54,904 nucleotides of DNA from Candidatus Aenigmatarchaeota archaeon. GTDB lineage: Archaea > Aenigmatarchaeota > Aenigmatarchaeia > QMZP01 > JAFGSV01. The notes below the pieces were generated by a model. The model did no database searches. It saw only the letters and a program-made list of their open reading frames with translations, and was not told the origin of the DNA. This document shows, piece after piece, positions 8,689 through 17,591 of this stretch. Each line of letters opens with the position of its first letter. Within the stretch, counting starts at the first letter, position 1. Location: positions 1 to 54,904 of the forward strand of contig JAFGFG010000007.1 of the NCBI GenBank assembly GCA_016931255.1. Reading direction: 5' to 3'. A program made the translations under genes and the position numbers.

Positions 8689-9096
8689 ATGACAGACTAT
8701 GAAAATCTTCTGGAGAGGTGCATATGCAAGATGCCGGAAGACTGCAAGGAATCCGGAAGATTTACAATGCCAAGGGCGCAGGTGCTCATACAGGGGGCGC
8801 GTACCATATTCGTCAACTTCAGGGATGCCGCAACCGAGCTCAGAAGAGACCCGAAGCACATGCTCAAGGTGATTGCAAAGGACCTTGCAACATCTTATGA
8901 GGAAAGCGGAAACAAGGTGATTTTTCAGGGAAGGTTTCCGGGTCCGCTGATGAACAGGAAGCTCGAGAGTTACGTGAAGAACTTCGTTCTCTGCCCGAAC
9001 TGCTGCAAGCCTGACACGAAGATAATGAAGGTTGGGAGAGATGACATCCTCAAGTGCGAGGCCTGCGGCTCGAAGAGCCCTCTGAAGAAAATATAA
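8689..9096 (+). CDS. eif2b: translation initiation factor aIF2 subunit beta
   Basis: Beta subunit of the archaeal heterotrimeric aIF2, which brings initiator Met-tRNA to the small ribosomal subunit. The 135-residue protein has the central NFxDxAxxLxRxPxHxxKxxxxDL core (residues 43-66), the FQGRFPGPLMNRKLESYVKNFVLC stretch, and a C-terminal zinc ribbon with C102, C105, C123 and C126. The spacing CPNC...CEAC matches the family. The gamma subunit is at 40013-41266, about 31 kb away. The ribosome site GAGGGATAGCG precedes the ATG. Two extra cysteines near the N-terminus (CICK) are unusual. Confidence 0.95.
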   Translation: MTDYENLLERCICKMPEDCKESGRFTMPRAQVLIQGARTIFVNFRDAATELRRDPKHMLKVIAKDLATSYEESGNKVIFQGRFPGPLMNRKLESYVKNFVLCPNCCKPDTKIMKVGRDDILKCEACGSKSPLKKI

Positions 9097-9127
9097 ACTA
9101 TTATTTCACCTTCGACAAATATTTTAC

Positions 9128-9670
9128 ATGAAGGCCCAGATGTTTGTTGTGACAGCTATATTTCTTGCTACCATGCTTTTCTCAGTGCAGCAGGCATTCA
9201 TAACGTATTCGAAAATAGACATGTCAGAGCCCTTCGACACGAAGCAGCCGTACATCATAAAGAACATCATAAGGAGCGTCAACGAGAGCATAATAAACGA
9301 GCCCAGCAGCGGAACCCAGCTGGCGCAGTGCCAGAGATTCCAGAGGAACCTTGAGGAGCTTCTGGATGACCTCAAGTTCGATGTCAGCCGTGAAGGATAC
9401 CTCATGGAAAGCAAAATTCTAATGAACTGCGTGAACTGGGGAAACGCATATCCGGCCAGCCCTCCGCTGAAGCTCAGCCTCAGGCTTTCCGAAACGTATG
9501 AGTACAACACTATAATTGACTTCTACCATATTCCGGTTACGGTTTTTGCCATATGCCAGTCAGCTGATATCAACGGACTTTGCGATGGCCTAGAAATAGC
9601 CTACTCACCGGGATACAAAGATGCATGCTGCTCACAGCACAGTCTTTGCTGCTGCGTTTCACCATGCTAG
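9128..9670 (+). CDS. hypothetical protein with N-terminal membrane segment
   Basis: A 180-residue protein beginning MKAQMFVVTAIFLATMLFSVQQAF, one hydrophobic segment right after a short charged start, as in membrane-anchored or pilin-like archaeal proteins. The rest is predicted to be outside the cell. The extreme C-terminus is very cysteine-rich (CCSQHSLCCC), which may bind metal or form disulfides. It is the first of three consecutive secreted-protein genes. Family not recognised. The transcript is probably short-leadered, with a TATA-like AAATATTTTA close upstream. Confidence 0.6.
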   Translation: MKAQMFVVTAIFLATMLFSVQQAFITYSKIDMSEPFDTKQPYIIKNIIRSVNESIINEPSSGTQLAQCQRFQRNLEELLDDLKFDVSREGYLMESKILMNCVNWGNAYPASPPLKLSLRLSETYEYNTIIDFYHIPVTVFAICQSADINGLCDGLEIAYSPGYKDACCSQHSLCCCVSPC

Positions 9671-9704
9671 AAAAACAATATAAAACAAAAAAGAAAAATA
9701 TGAA

Positions 9705-12700
9705 ATGTATATGAAAAACGAAATCATATTATCGCTCATCATATTGATTGTAATTTCAAGTATAGCGGAGGCCTCAAATTACAGCGACTTCAAAAAGGTC
9801 CTGAGAAACAGCCTCATAGACTTCTTTGAGAAAACAAGTTCCGGTGATGTTCCTGCAATGACTTCTGATGAAATCAGGGATATGATAGATTTCTTCATTG
9901 AAATACCTGAAAATGAATATAATGTTAATATTCTTCTAGTCGGCGAGAGTAGCGGCAATACCATTCTGGACTTGTATGAAAAGGCCAGAAATATAGAGAC
10001 ATTAAATTATACGGATGATTCAGAAATTGGCTGGTGTGGTGACCTGTTCTGCAACACGGCAATGGGCGAAAGCCATTCGAGTTGCTGCAAGGACTGCGGA
10101 TGTCCCTCCGGGCAGACATGCATAAATGATGCCTGCAAAGGTGAAGACCTGACACCAAGAATTGCCTACTGGTCCGGAAAGGTAAACCAGCACACTGAAA
10201 ACGGTGTATGGATGACCGATTATGATGGACTGAGCAGTACTGTGATTGACAACTTGACCTATTGCCGTAAATGGTATCCAAGCACCACATCTTTCAGGGC
10301 GTATGATATGGAGACAATCACGACATGGAGAAATGCGGGGAACAGGGACGGTCCGTTTACTTCCACTAAGCAGAGCTATGAGTGCGTACTTCCGCAGGGA
10401 TGCATCCCTGATTGCGCTGGAAGGGAATGTGGCTCCGACGGCTGTGGCGGCAGCTACGGCACATGCGGTTCCAACTCCTATTGCAAAGCTGATGTATGTG
10501 AGTGCAATTATGGCTTCGGCGACTGCGACGGGAACAAGGCGAATGGATGCGAGACGAACCTTTTCGCTTATGATATAAACAATTGCGGTTACTGCGGCAA
10601 CGCCTGCACGAATGAGCATGGGACGACTAGCTGCAACGAAAGATATTGCGTCCCTGTCTGCAGTAGCGGCTTCGGCGACTGCGATGACAATTCCTACAAT
10701 GGTTGTGAGACGATTCTTAATACCAATATCAACTGCGGCAGCTGTGGGAATGCATGCGGCTCAACGGAATACTGCTCGAACGGCGAATGCACATACATTT
10801 CAATTCCTGCAGGACCAAATGAGAAAGACATGTCAAGATATTCTGGTGGTGAAGTCTTTCTTGTTTCCGATGCGGACTGGAAGGACGTCCTGCAGCTCGT
10901 TCCGGTGACTACATGGACAGGCAACGAAAGATGCAACAATGGCTATGGAACCCCTGATGATGTATGTGTGTATCCGACGCTGATTTTCCACCGCGAGGAA
11001 GACGTGATTCCTCCATTCGATGCAGATTCGATAATTTATTTCATGCAGCAGTATTCGCTGGACAGACTGACCATAATCGGCGACACTCCTCAGGAGCTGG
11101 ACAATCTCCTTGTCGCCGCGGCGCCCCTAGGTGCAGGACTATCTCAGGATAAAATAAAAAGAATCTCGATTAATGACGCTCTTTATTATTGGGAAGCTTT
11201 TGACAAAATCGTATATGTCCAGGATGACTATGAAACTGCTCTATTGGCTTCGACATATGCCTCCCTGCTAGACGTGCCCCTTGTGATAGAAGGGACGGAT
11301 TTAGACAGAGAGTCTTTATTTCAGGGGAGAGACGTTATCTGCGTCGGTAACGTGGATAGGACATGCAGCGAGAAGTACAGCATTCAGGAGATGCAGGAAA
11401 AATATGCCTCTGAAACTGGAACCGACAAGATGATATTGGTCAATCCGAATGATCTGGATATCACAGTCAAAGAAAGAATGACGCCGGACAAAAGCTCTAC
11501 CGATGTTTATGAATTGTACGGAAAAACGTCCATGGCGTCTCCATTTCTGGGGTCTTCAAAACATGAACTCCTTGTGAGCACAACAAATTCAGTCTATCAG
11601 GAAGTAGATGAATTAATTGACAATAAAGCCAATCTATACGGGATTAATTATCTAACGATTGTCGCAGCGCCGAATGCAATAGATGCATCTTATAATTTTT
11701 GTGAGGACGCTGGTCGAACAGATGAACTTGGTTGTTATTACTCCACAGATGCATGGTATTATGCAGAAGCAGGCGACGGAGACGAATTTCTGGATATGGC
11801 TGTCGGAAGGATTTACGGGATGAGCGTCAGTGATGTTTCATCTAATATAGCAAGAAGCATATTCTACGACGAAACCACGAAGCATGAGAACAGTATGCTT
11901 GTGACACGGGGACATGTATTGTTAAATACAGCTTCAGTTGTTTATGTAATGGGAAGCGTGTTGTCGAAAATAGGTTACGATGTCAAGACAACGCCTTCAG
12001 GAACCAAGGCGGATGACTGGAAGGACAAGTCCATGATACTGTACACGGACCACGGAAATGTTAATTGGGCCGGGATAAGCAATAATCAGATACCTTATCT
12101 GGACAATTCAATAATAATAAGCGAAGCCTGCCTAACTTGCAGCTTCGACAGGGCAAAAGGGTCTGAAAAATTTATGTTTTGCACAAATGCCCTGAGGAAA
12201 GGCGCTGTGGCATACATAGGTGCTGTTGATGTGTCTCAGTCTCCGGGCTTGAACAAACCAGGACTGATGATAGAATTATTCTCTGATAATCAGACAATCG
12301 GAGACAGCTTTATCATATCAAAGAATGCATTAATGACTGCATCTAACCGTTTTTCGAATGGAGATATGCCCCGTTACATGCTTCTCGGCGACCCGACACT
12401 GAAGCCTTTGATGGTGAACTCAATTCCGCAGCCGACACTGGAAAATTCTGGAGTTACTGAATACACACTCAAAACGCACGTGATGAAGTTTGAGATTCCG
12501 GAGGACGTTGTAAGCTTGAACCAAGATACTTCCATGGAGGCAGAAGATTACTATTTCATCGACAGTGTATATCAAAACAGGCAACTGATTAAAGGGAATC
12601 TTTTCGCGGTAAGAATCGGTCCGGTTGAATGGCCTGGAGGAAGTGAAATCACAATGCCCTCTGGCTGGACTATTATGAAAGAGGCATATCATGGTGATGA

Positions 12701-12851
12701 ATACATATGGATTGTTAGCAAATATATATTTGACCAAATCTGTGACACTGTGGATGGTATTAAAACTTGTTCATCGATTGCAAAAAGTTATTTCCCGGAT
12801 GCCAATGATGAAAGCTTTACTGAATATGGATTCGTAATTGAGGTATCTTAG
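9705..12851 (+). CDS. secreted C25 (gingipain-type) cysteine peptidase with Cys-rich repeats
   Basis: A 1048-residue exported protein that I assign to the C25 cysteine peptidases. A signal peptide occupies residues 1-23. Cys-rich segments at about 109-141 and 232-365 include two copies of a GFGDCDxNxxNGCET...NCGxCGNAC repeat. The catalytic domain follows from about 410 to 910: His783 in the YTDHGN motif and Cys809 in SEACLTCSF, 26 residues apart, match the gingipain His-Cys dyad, and Cys809 aligns with the CxxxxF nucleophile motif. LRKGAVAYIGA after the nucleophile is also typical. An Ig-like C-terminal part probably follows. Start at 9705 or 9711. It is 2 nt upstream of a membrane-anchored protein gene, likely a functional partner. 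Confidence 0.75.
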   Translation: MYMKNEIILSLIILIVISSIAEASNYSDFKKVLRNSLIDFFEKTSSGDVPAMTSDEIRDMIDFFIEIPENEYNVNILLVGESSGNTILDLYEKARNIETLNYTDDSEIGWCGDLFCNTAMGESHSSCCKDCGCPSGQTCINDACKGEDLTPRIAYWSGKVNQHTENGVWMTDYDGLSSTVIDNLTYCRKWYPSTTSFRAYDMETITTWRNAGNRDGPFTSTKQSYECVLPQGCIPDCAGRECGSDGCGGSYGTCGSNSYCKADVCECNYGFGDCDGNKANGCETNLFAYDINNCGYCGNACTNEHGTTSCNERYCVPVCSSGFGDCDDNSYNGCETILNTNINCGSCGNACGSTEYCSNGECTYISIPAGPNEKDMSRYSGGEVFLVSDADWKDVLQLVPVTTWTGNERCNNGYGTPDDVCVYPTLIFHREEDVIPPFDADSIIYFMQQYSLDRLTIIGDTPQELDNLLVAAAPLGAGLSQDKIKRISINDALYYWEAFDKIVYVQDDYETALLASTYASLLDVPLVIEGTDLDRESLFQGRDVICVGNVDRTCSEKYSIQEMQEKYASETGTDKMILVNPNDLDITVKERMTPDKSSTDVYELYGKTSMASPFLGSSKHELLVSTTNSVYQEVDELIDNKANLYGINYLTIVAAPNAIDASYNFCEDAGRTDELGCYYSTDAWYYAEAGDGDEFLDMAVGRIYGMSVSDVSSNIARSIFYDETTKHENSMLVTRGHVLLNTASVVYVMGSVLSKIGYDVKTTPSGTKADDWKDKSMILYTDHGNVNWAGISNNQIPYLDNSIIISEACLTCSFDRAKGSEKFMFCTNALRKGAVAYIGAVDVSQSPGLNKPGLMIELFSDNQTIGDSFIISKNALMTASNRFSNGDMPRYMLLGDPTLKPLMVNSIPQPTLENSGVTEYTLKTHVMKFEIPEDVVSLNQDTSMEAEDYYFIDSVYQNRQLIKGNLFAVRIGPVEWPGGSEITMPSGWTIMKEAYHGDEYIWIVSKYIFDQICDTVDGIKTCSSIAKSYFPDANDESFTEYGFVIEVS

Positions 12852-12853
12852 AT

Positions 12854-13717
12854 ATGAAAATGACAAAAAGAAGAAAAATTGTCATCATCGGATTCTTCTT
12901 GGTCTTACTGTTACCTTCCATGGCGGAATCTTTGGCCAATATCAATTGTACTATATATGTGGATGACTCATTCGATATCGGTGATGAAATAACATTTAGT
13001 TATACTATAATTGCGGATTCTGATACAGAGATTACATATTATCCTTACATCTATTGCACGAATTTACATGTTCCTCTCATTGAAGAGAAAAGCTCTAGCA
13101 TGGAAAAGAATGAACCATACACAGGTGTATTCTCGGATAATTTTGTCGAAGAATACATGGACTCGTCGATATGCACAGCATATGTAAAGATAACATCTCC
13201 CGTTCAGAAGACGATTTCAAAGCAATTTACAATAAACGCACAAACCGCAATAGGGTTTGACATCATTACATGCAAGACCTCGCCATGTACGCGGAAGTCG
13301 AAAATATTCATCCTCGGTGAAGACATTCATATTGAATACGTCACTGACGCCGAAAATCCATCTATCGAGGCAATGCTCATACTTCCTGATGGGACGACCA
13401 AGCAGATTGACATTCCAGCAACGGTGAAATCAGAGCAGACAGGCACCTACGAGCTTTCCGTAACGGCATCGAAGAAAGGATACAGGACCATGACAGAGAA
13501 CACACAGTTCGGCGTAATTGAATCAGAAGCTGATATTCCCTACTCCGAAATAGGAGGGGAAGATGATGTCCTAAACTTTGACTATATGTTCCTATCAGCC
13601 GCGGTCATAGCCCTGCTTGCCGTCGTTATCGGCGTCTTCCTCTACAGGAAAAGAAGTAGAACAGTGAAGAATAAAGTGGGCCCGGCAGGATTTGAACCTG
13701 CGATATCTGCCGTGTGA
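12854..13717 (+). CDS. secreted, C-terminally membrane-anchored protein
   Basis: A 287-residue protein with a signal peptide (residues about 8-27, IVIIGFFLVLLLPSMAES), an extracellular beta-rich domain of about 210 residues with a few cysteines, and a C-terminal membrane helix (about 249-266, FLSAAVIALLAVVIGVFLY) followed by KRSR. This is a stalk-type surface protein. It follows the C25 peptidase gene after 2 nt and is probably co-transcribed. The last 13 or so residues (after VKNK) are read from the antisense strand of tRNA-Val, and the TGA stop lies in the anticodon loop. The tail GFEPA is therefore tRNA-derived; the gene body is genuine. Confidence 0.7.
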   Translation: MKMTKRRKIVIIGFFLVLLLPSMAESLANINCTIYVDDSFDIGDEITFSYTIIADSDTEITYYPYIYCTNLHVPLIEEKSSSMEKNEPYTGVFSDNFVEEYMDSSICTAYVKITSPVQKTISKQFTINAQTAIGFDIITCKTSPCTRKSKIFILGEDIHIEYVTDAENPSIEAMLILPDGTTKQIDIPATVKSEQTGTYELSVTASKKGYRTMTENTQFGVIESEADIPYSEIGGEDDVLNFDYMFLSAAVIALLAVVIGVFLYRKRSRTVKNKVGPAGFEPAISAV

Positions 13718-13749
13718 GGGCAGCGTCATAGCCGCTAGACCACAGGCCC
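13677..13749 (-). tRNA. tRNA-Val (CAC), no intron
   Basis: Full cloverleaf read on the minus strand: acceptor GGGCCTG/CGGGCCC with discriminator A; T arm GCAGG-TTCAAAT-CCTGC; anticodon stem CTGCC/GGCAG around the 7-nt loop CTCACAC, giving anticodon CAC at 34-36. 73 nt, CCA not encoded. The neighbouring surface-protein CDS overlaps its 3-prime part on the opposite strand by 41 nt. A TATA-like stretch TTTTATTTTT lies about 30 nt upstream. Confidence 0.93.
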
Positions 13750-13782
13750 TTACGAGTATTTTCATGCCAGAAAAATAAAAGC

Positions 13783-14076
13783 TTATGCCGGAACAGAAAA
13801 CCGTATGAAATTCGCGTAGCCGAAGAAAAAGAAAGCCGCTATCGTTATGGCTGTCTTGGCTATCATTTTTGTGAGAGAGACACTCTCATGCTCATTAGGA
13901 TGTGCATAAATGTAGTAGATGCTCTTGAAGGAAAGGGGTATCATCGCGAGACTCGCAACCATTATGAAAATGTATGTGAGGGAAGCATCAAGAAATCTTA
14001 GACCAAGTGTGTCAGCAAAAAAATAGTAAATCGCATTTATCATCCGCACCAAAGCAAGCATTATGATTTCAATCAT
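13783..14076 (-). CDS. small membrane protein, three predicted helices
   Basis: A 97-residue hydrophobic protein with segments at about residues 3-20, 34-55 and 70-90, separated by a short charged loop (HPNEHESVSLTK). No family recognised. It follows the MTH938-type gene on the minus strand after 12 nt and precedes tRNA-Val, so it may be in one transcript with both. Function unknown. Confidence 0.5.
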   Translation of the reverse strand: MIEIIMLALVRMINAIYYFFADTLGLRFLDASLTYIFIMVASLAMIPLSFKSIYYIYAHPNEHESVSLTKMIAKTAITIAAFFFFGYANFIRFSVPA

Positions 14077-14088
14077 ATTTATCAGCCA

Positions 14089-14442
14089 TCAGCAGGTGAC
14101 ATGAAAAACACCTGCCACCTTCTTTCCCTGATCAGAGAAGGCGTTGAAGAGGTCTATTGCTTTTGAAGTTTTCTCGGCATACATCTTTATTCCTTTCTGC
14201 TCGGCTATCTGGTTCACTTCAGGTGCTATTCTCAGCACACCTTCCTCTCCAGTGCCTATCACTATGATTTCAGGTCCCGGCCTCAGTACTGTCAGAAGCT
14301 CACCCACCTCGAATGTATGTTCCTTTGTCCTGTAACTGAGTTTTCCGTCCCAGAATACTGTCATATCAGAATCATAAGGCTTCCCGTTTATGGTTATCTC
14401 TCCGAACTTGGTTCCGTTTATCTTTACGGGAAGGGCACTCAT
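14089..14442 (-). CDS. MTH938 / NDUFAF3-fold protein (DUF498)
   Basis: A 117-residue protein of the MTH938-like family (Pfam DUF498/598), whose eukaryotic relatives include NDUFAF3 and AAMDC. Diagnostic stretches are FGEITINGKPYDSDMTVFWDGKL and EIIVIGTGEEGVLRIAPEV, the GTG loop of the fold. Biochemical role in archaea is unknown. It lies between thpR and a small membrane protein on the minus strand; spacing of 42 nt from thpR suggests a shared transcript. Confidence 0.85.
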   Translation of the reverse strand: MSALPVKINGTKFGEITINGKPYDSDMTVFWDGKLSYRTKEHTFEVGELLTVLRPGPEIIVIGTGEEGVLRIAPEVNQIAEQKGIKMYAEKTSKAIDLFNAFSDQGKKVAGVFHVTC

Positions 14443-14484
14443 GAGAATTATTTGTCCGAACTCGTTAAAATGTATTAGAATGTA

Positions 14485-15024
14485 TCAGAATGACATTACG
14501 TCTTCGTATACAGGCCCATCAGGAGTAAGTGTGCTCTTCTTCAGTTTGAAGCAGCTGACTGTGAAAGCCATTGAAAAGTGTTTTTCCATTAGCTCATGCA
14601 GATGCTTTTCCATCTTAAGGAGGTCGCTGACAATCTTCACCCTTCCTATGGTGATATGAGATGTGAACATTTCCTTCTGGAAACCGGGATCATCCAATGC
14701 ATCATCTATCTTTTTGTGAAGGTATATGACATCGTCTTCAGGTGTTATGCCTGCCCATATGACTCTCGGACGATGCATATCCGGAAACACACCGAAGCCG
14801 CTGACACTGCACCGGAAGGGGCTGAATTCGACCTTTCGGAGGGCATTAACTATTTCATCCAGTCTCTTCTCTTCCGTATCCCCGAGGAACCTGAGAGTGA
14901 GGTGGATGTTGTCTTTTTCCACCCATCTGATTTTCGCTGCATCAGAAGGTATCCTGAAGTCAGAAATTGTACTTCTTATATATTCAGGAATATCGACTGC
15001 TATGAAAAGCCTTGCTGTAACCAT
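14485..15024 (-). CDS. thpR: RNA 2',3'-cyclic phosphodiesterase (LigT/ThpR)
   Basis: A 2H-phosphoesterase that opens 2',3'-cyclic phosphates on RNA and was originally known as 2'-5' RNA ligase. The two HxTx motifs are HLTL (H41, T43) and HITI (H123, T125), forming the paired active site. Length 179 is typical. It may process ends left by RNA cleavage, which is relevant here because intron-bearing tRNAs occur in the same window and archaeal splicing generates 2',3'-cyclic ends; that link is inference. It is divergent from dph6. Confidence 0.92.
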   Translation of the reverse strand: MVTARLFIAVDIPEYIRSTISDFRIPSDAAKIRWVEKDNIHLTLRFLGDTEEKRLDEIVNALRKVEFSPFRCSVSGFGVFPDMHRPRVIWAGITPEDDVIYLHKKIDDALDDPGFQKEMFTSHITIGRVKIVSDLLKMEKHLHELMEKHFSMAFTVSCFKLKKSTLTPDGPVYEDVMSF

Positions 15025-15079
15025 ATCTCATCTTTGTTCAGCATGCTAAAATTATAAACCCCTAAACCAATCATTTTCC

Positions 15080-15763
15080 ATGAAGCTTGCGGTTCTTTTT
15101 TCAGGAGGGAAGGATTCTGTGCTTGCGATGCACAAGGCGATGAAGACAGACAAAGTCGTATGCCTCATAACGCTCGTGTCCGAGAACAAAGAAAGCTACA
15201 TGTTTCACACCCCGAATATCGGACTGACAAAACTCCAGGCAGAAGCAATCGGGCTGCCTCTTATAGAAAAGATCACGAAGGGTGTCAAGGAGGATGAGCT
15301 CAAAGACCTGAAATCAGCAATCTCCGAAGCCAGAGAGAGATTCGGCATCGAGGGAATAGTCACTGGCGCGGTAAAGTCTGTCTATCAGGCTGAGAGGATA
15401 CAAAAGATATGCAACGACATGGGTCTGAAATGCATTAATCCTTTATGGCACATAGATGAGAGAGTGTTACTGGAGGAGTTGATTGAGAATGGGTTCAGAG
15501 TAATGATATCAGGCGTTTTCGCATATCCTCTTGACAAGTCGTGGATAGGCATAATAATAGATAAAGATGTCATAGAAGAGCTCGTAAAGCTGCAGGAAAA
15601 GTATATGATAAGCCCTGTAGGGGAAGGGGGTGAGATAGAGACAACTGCCCTGGATGCGCCATTCTTCACAAAGACGTTGGAAGTTATCGATTACGAGGTT
15701 CACTGGAATGGTGACTCAGGAATACTGGAAGTTAAGAAAGCCGTCCTTAGAAACAAGGGTTAA
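15080..15763 (+). CDS. dph6: diphthine--ammonia ligase
   Basis: Catalyses the last step of diphthamide synthesis on elongation factor 2, the ATP-dependent amidation of diphthine. The N-terminal PP-loop FSGGKDS (S8-S13) binds ATP, and GIEGIVTGAVKSVYQAERI and PLWH are family hallmarks. 227 residues, usual archaeal length. A TATA box (TTATAAA, about 15051) lies some 28 nt before the ATG, consistent with a leaderless transcript. Other diphthamide genes are not in the window. The MltB-like gene follows 30 nt downstream. Confidence 0.9.
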   Translation: MKLAVLFSGGKDSVLAMHKAMKTDKVVCLITLVSENKESYMFHTPNIGLTKLQAEAIGLPLIEKITKGVKEDELKDLKSAISEARERFGIEGIVTGAVKSVYQAERIQKICNDMGLKCINPLWHIDERVLLEELIENGFRVMISGVFAYPLDKSWIGIIIDKDVIEELVKLQEKYMISPVGEGGEIETTALDAPFFTKTLEVIDYEVHWNGDSGILEVKKAVLRNKG

Positions 15764-15793
15764 GGTAATAAAATTTACTCATCTATTTTCTAG

Positions 15794-16720
15794 ATGATAC
15801 AAGAGATTGTGCTGACCGCATTAATGTCCATGACTCCGACCGAGAAAAAAGCACTCGACAACTTTCAGGCCAGACTGGAAAGGAACGGTTATGACATATC
15901 CCAGTACATAGAAGACCCGCGCTTTGGAATATACAGATTTAAGAAAGGAAAGCACATCAATTACGCGGATACAACAGAATCATGGTACATGAAAAGAGAT
16001 TCCATTGAGAAATGCGCGGATTTCATTGAAGAAGAGTATTACTGGCTGAAAAAGGCTGAGAATGAATTCGGCCCATCGCCGGAGCACATCGCATCCCAGC
16101 TCCAGCTTGAGACAAACTGCGGACAATACACAGGCGAGCGTTCGCTTCTGAATTCATTCATTTCCGTGTATATAGACAGACCTGACAGAAGGAATGAATT
16201 CTACAGGTATATGACAGACTTCCTCGACCTTTTCGCAGACACTACTGACAACATAGTTTTACCTACGGATATTTTCAAGATAAATGGATCGTGGGCAGGT
16301 GCTTATGGAATCGCACAGATGATGCCTGATGTTTTGAAGAAGTACGGAAAGATTTCAGACTTTGATGGCGACGGCTACTTTGACCCGATGAACATGCCGG
16401 ATGCCATAGGATTCATGGCACGGTACCTTGCAGACCATGGCTTTGGAAAGAATGCTTTGGGAGCTACTCATGATTACAACAGCGGCCATCCGTTCTATGC
16501 GAGCTCAATAGGAAAACACGCAGCCGAGCTCATGGAAATAATGGAAAATAGGATGAGAATTCCCCCGGAGAAAATCAGATACAGGACAGATGCTATAATA
16601 ATCGATATGAAAACACCAAAATACGATAGCCTCCGTGATATGAAGCCCGCTGCGATAATGCCTCAGGCACGGCCTCTCGGAAAGAACAGGCTGTTCAATC
16701 GCAGACTGGGAAGAAGATGA
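15794..16720 (+). CDS. MltB-like lytic transglycosylase domain protein
   Basis: A 308-residue protein resembling membrane-bound lytic transglycosylase B, an enzyme that cleaves peptidoglycan glycan strands. The SLT-type core is visible: IASQLQLETNCGQYTG with the candidate catalytic Glu106, then GSWAGAYGIAQMMPDVLKKYG, then the EF-hand-like DFDGDGYFDPMNMPDAIGFMARYLADHG, which is the MltB Ca-loop order. No clear signal peptide; the N-terminus has only a short hydrophobic stretch. Archaea lack murein, so the substrate must be something else, such as a bacterial cell wall or pseudomurein-like glycan. The last 50 residues are proline-, lysine- and arginine-rich and unassigned. Confidence 0.72.
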   Translation: MIQEIVLTALMSMTPTEKKALDNFQARLERNGYDISQYIEDPRFGIYRFKKGKHINYADTTESWYMKRDSIEKCADFIEEEYYWLKKAENEFGPSPEHIASQLQLETNCGQYTGERSLLNSFISVYIDRPDRRNEFYRYMTDFLDLFADTTDNIVLPTDIFKINGSWAGAYGIAQMMPDVLKKYGKISDFDGDGYFDPMNMPDAIGFMARYLADHGFGKNALGATHDYNSGHPFYASSIGKHAAELMEIMENRMRIPPEKIRYRTDAIIIDMKTPKYDSLRDMKPAAIMPQARPLGKNRLFNRRLGRR

Positions 16721-16737
16721 ATCGTCAATAACTATGG

Positions 16738-17526
16738 CTATTTTTCGTATTCTTTTTTCATATTTTTCGATTTAGCAAGAGAAGATAAAACGACATCCGC
16801 AAGCATATTCTTTGTCTTCTCATCACTGAGAACACGGATGCCTTCAGCGGTTATCCCGTCCGGTGTAGAACAGAATTTCATCACGTCCCTGCATTCATCT
16901 ATGCTCTTTTTTCTCAGAGACTCTGCAGTTGCATCAATCACATCAAGAATCAGTTCTTTTGGGAGCCGCTTGTCGCTTACCGGCAGCCTGTCCAGAACAT
17001 TTACAAGCGCAGTTGAGATAAATGCACTCCCTGAGGAAGTTAGAATGGTAAAAAGCTCCATGTCATTTTCGTCAACAACATGCATTTTTGATGACCATTT
17101 TGACATGAACGGTTTAAGATAACCCGGTATGCCATCACCGGAAACAATAGCAACTCCCCCATTTTCTGTTATGAGAGGTGAGGGGATGTATCTTGTAACA
17201 GGACCATTGAAGAACCTCTTGATGTATTCTATGCTTATGGATGCTGCGGTGCTGATTATCGTCTGGCTGCCTTCAACATGAGGCTTTATCTCGTTCAAGA
17301 CATCATACATGTCAGCCGGCCTCAGACAAAGAAAAATAACATCTGCGTTCTCAATGGCTTTCACATTGCTCTCATTGTATGCAGCACTGTACTTCTCCGC
17401 AATTTCATGTCCTTTTTTGCTGTTTCTGCGGGTTATCCAAATCTCAGAATCCTTGTCACTTTCCCGCAGGTTCCTGAGTATCTGCTCACCGATTTCCCCG
17501 CATCCGAGTATAGCGATTTTAACCAT
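16738..17526 (-). CDS. pyrroline-5-carboxylate reductase-like NAD(P)-binding protein
   Basis: A 262-residue protein of the ProC superfamily. The Rossmann start MVKIAILGCGEIGEQILRNL binds NAD(P)H and the second half holds the helical dimerisation domain with LTSSGSAFISTALVNVLDRL, the ProC substrate-loop region (usually GSGPAY). That loop is changed to SGSAFI, so it may reduce a different imine rather than pyrroline-5-carboxylate. No proA or proB neighbour. It is convergent with the MltB-like gene and divergent from the alcohol dehydrogenase. Confidence 0.75.
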   Translation of the reverse strand: MVKIAILGCGEIGEQILRNLRESDKDSEIWITRRNSKKGHEIAEKYSAAYNESNVKAIENADVIFLCLRPADMYDVLNEIKPHVEGSQTIISTAASISIEYIKRFFNGPVTRYIPSPLITENGGVAIVSGDGIPGYLKPFMSKWSSKMHVVDENDMELFTILTSSGSAFISTALVNVLDRLPVSDKRLPKELILDVIDATAESLRKKSIDECRDVMKFCSTPDGITAEGIRVLSDEKTKNMLADVVLSSLAKSKNMKKEYEK

Positions 17527-17591
17527 AAGATAATTCTGGAAGAATGAAATAAAGCTTTAACTGATTTAAACGTTTGAAACCATTCAATTTA

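Noticed and set aside
10020-10619. 199-residue frame opposite the C25 peptidase Cys-rich repeats
   Set aside because: Composition follows from the repeats on the coding strand; no start signal.
13675-13717. GPAGFEPA tail as a protein motif
   Set aside because: This string comes from reading tRNA antisense; only the tail, not the gene, is affected.
17574-17591. TTG start of the alcohol dehydrogenase
   Set aside because: Starting at 17592 puts the metal ligands exactly where YqhD has them and matches the family N-terminus.
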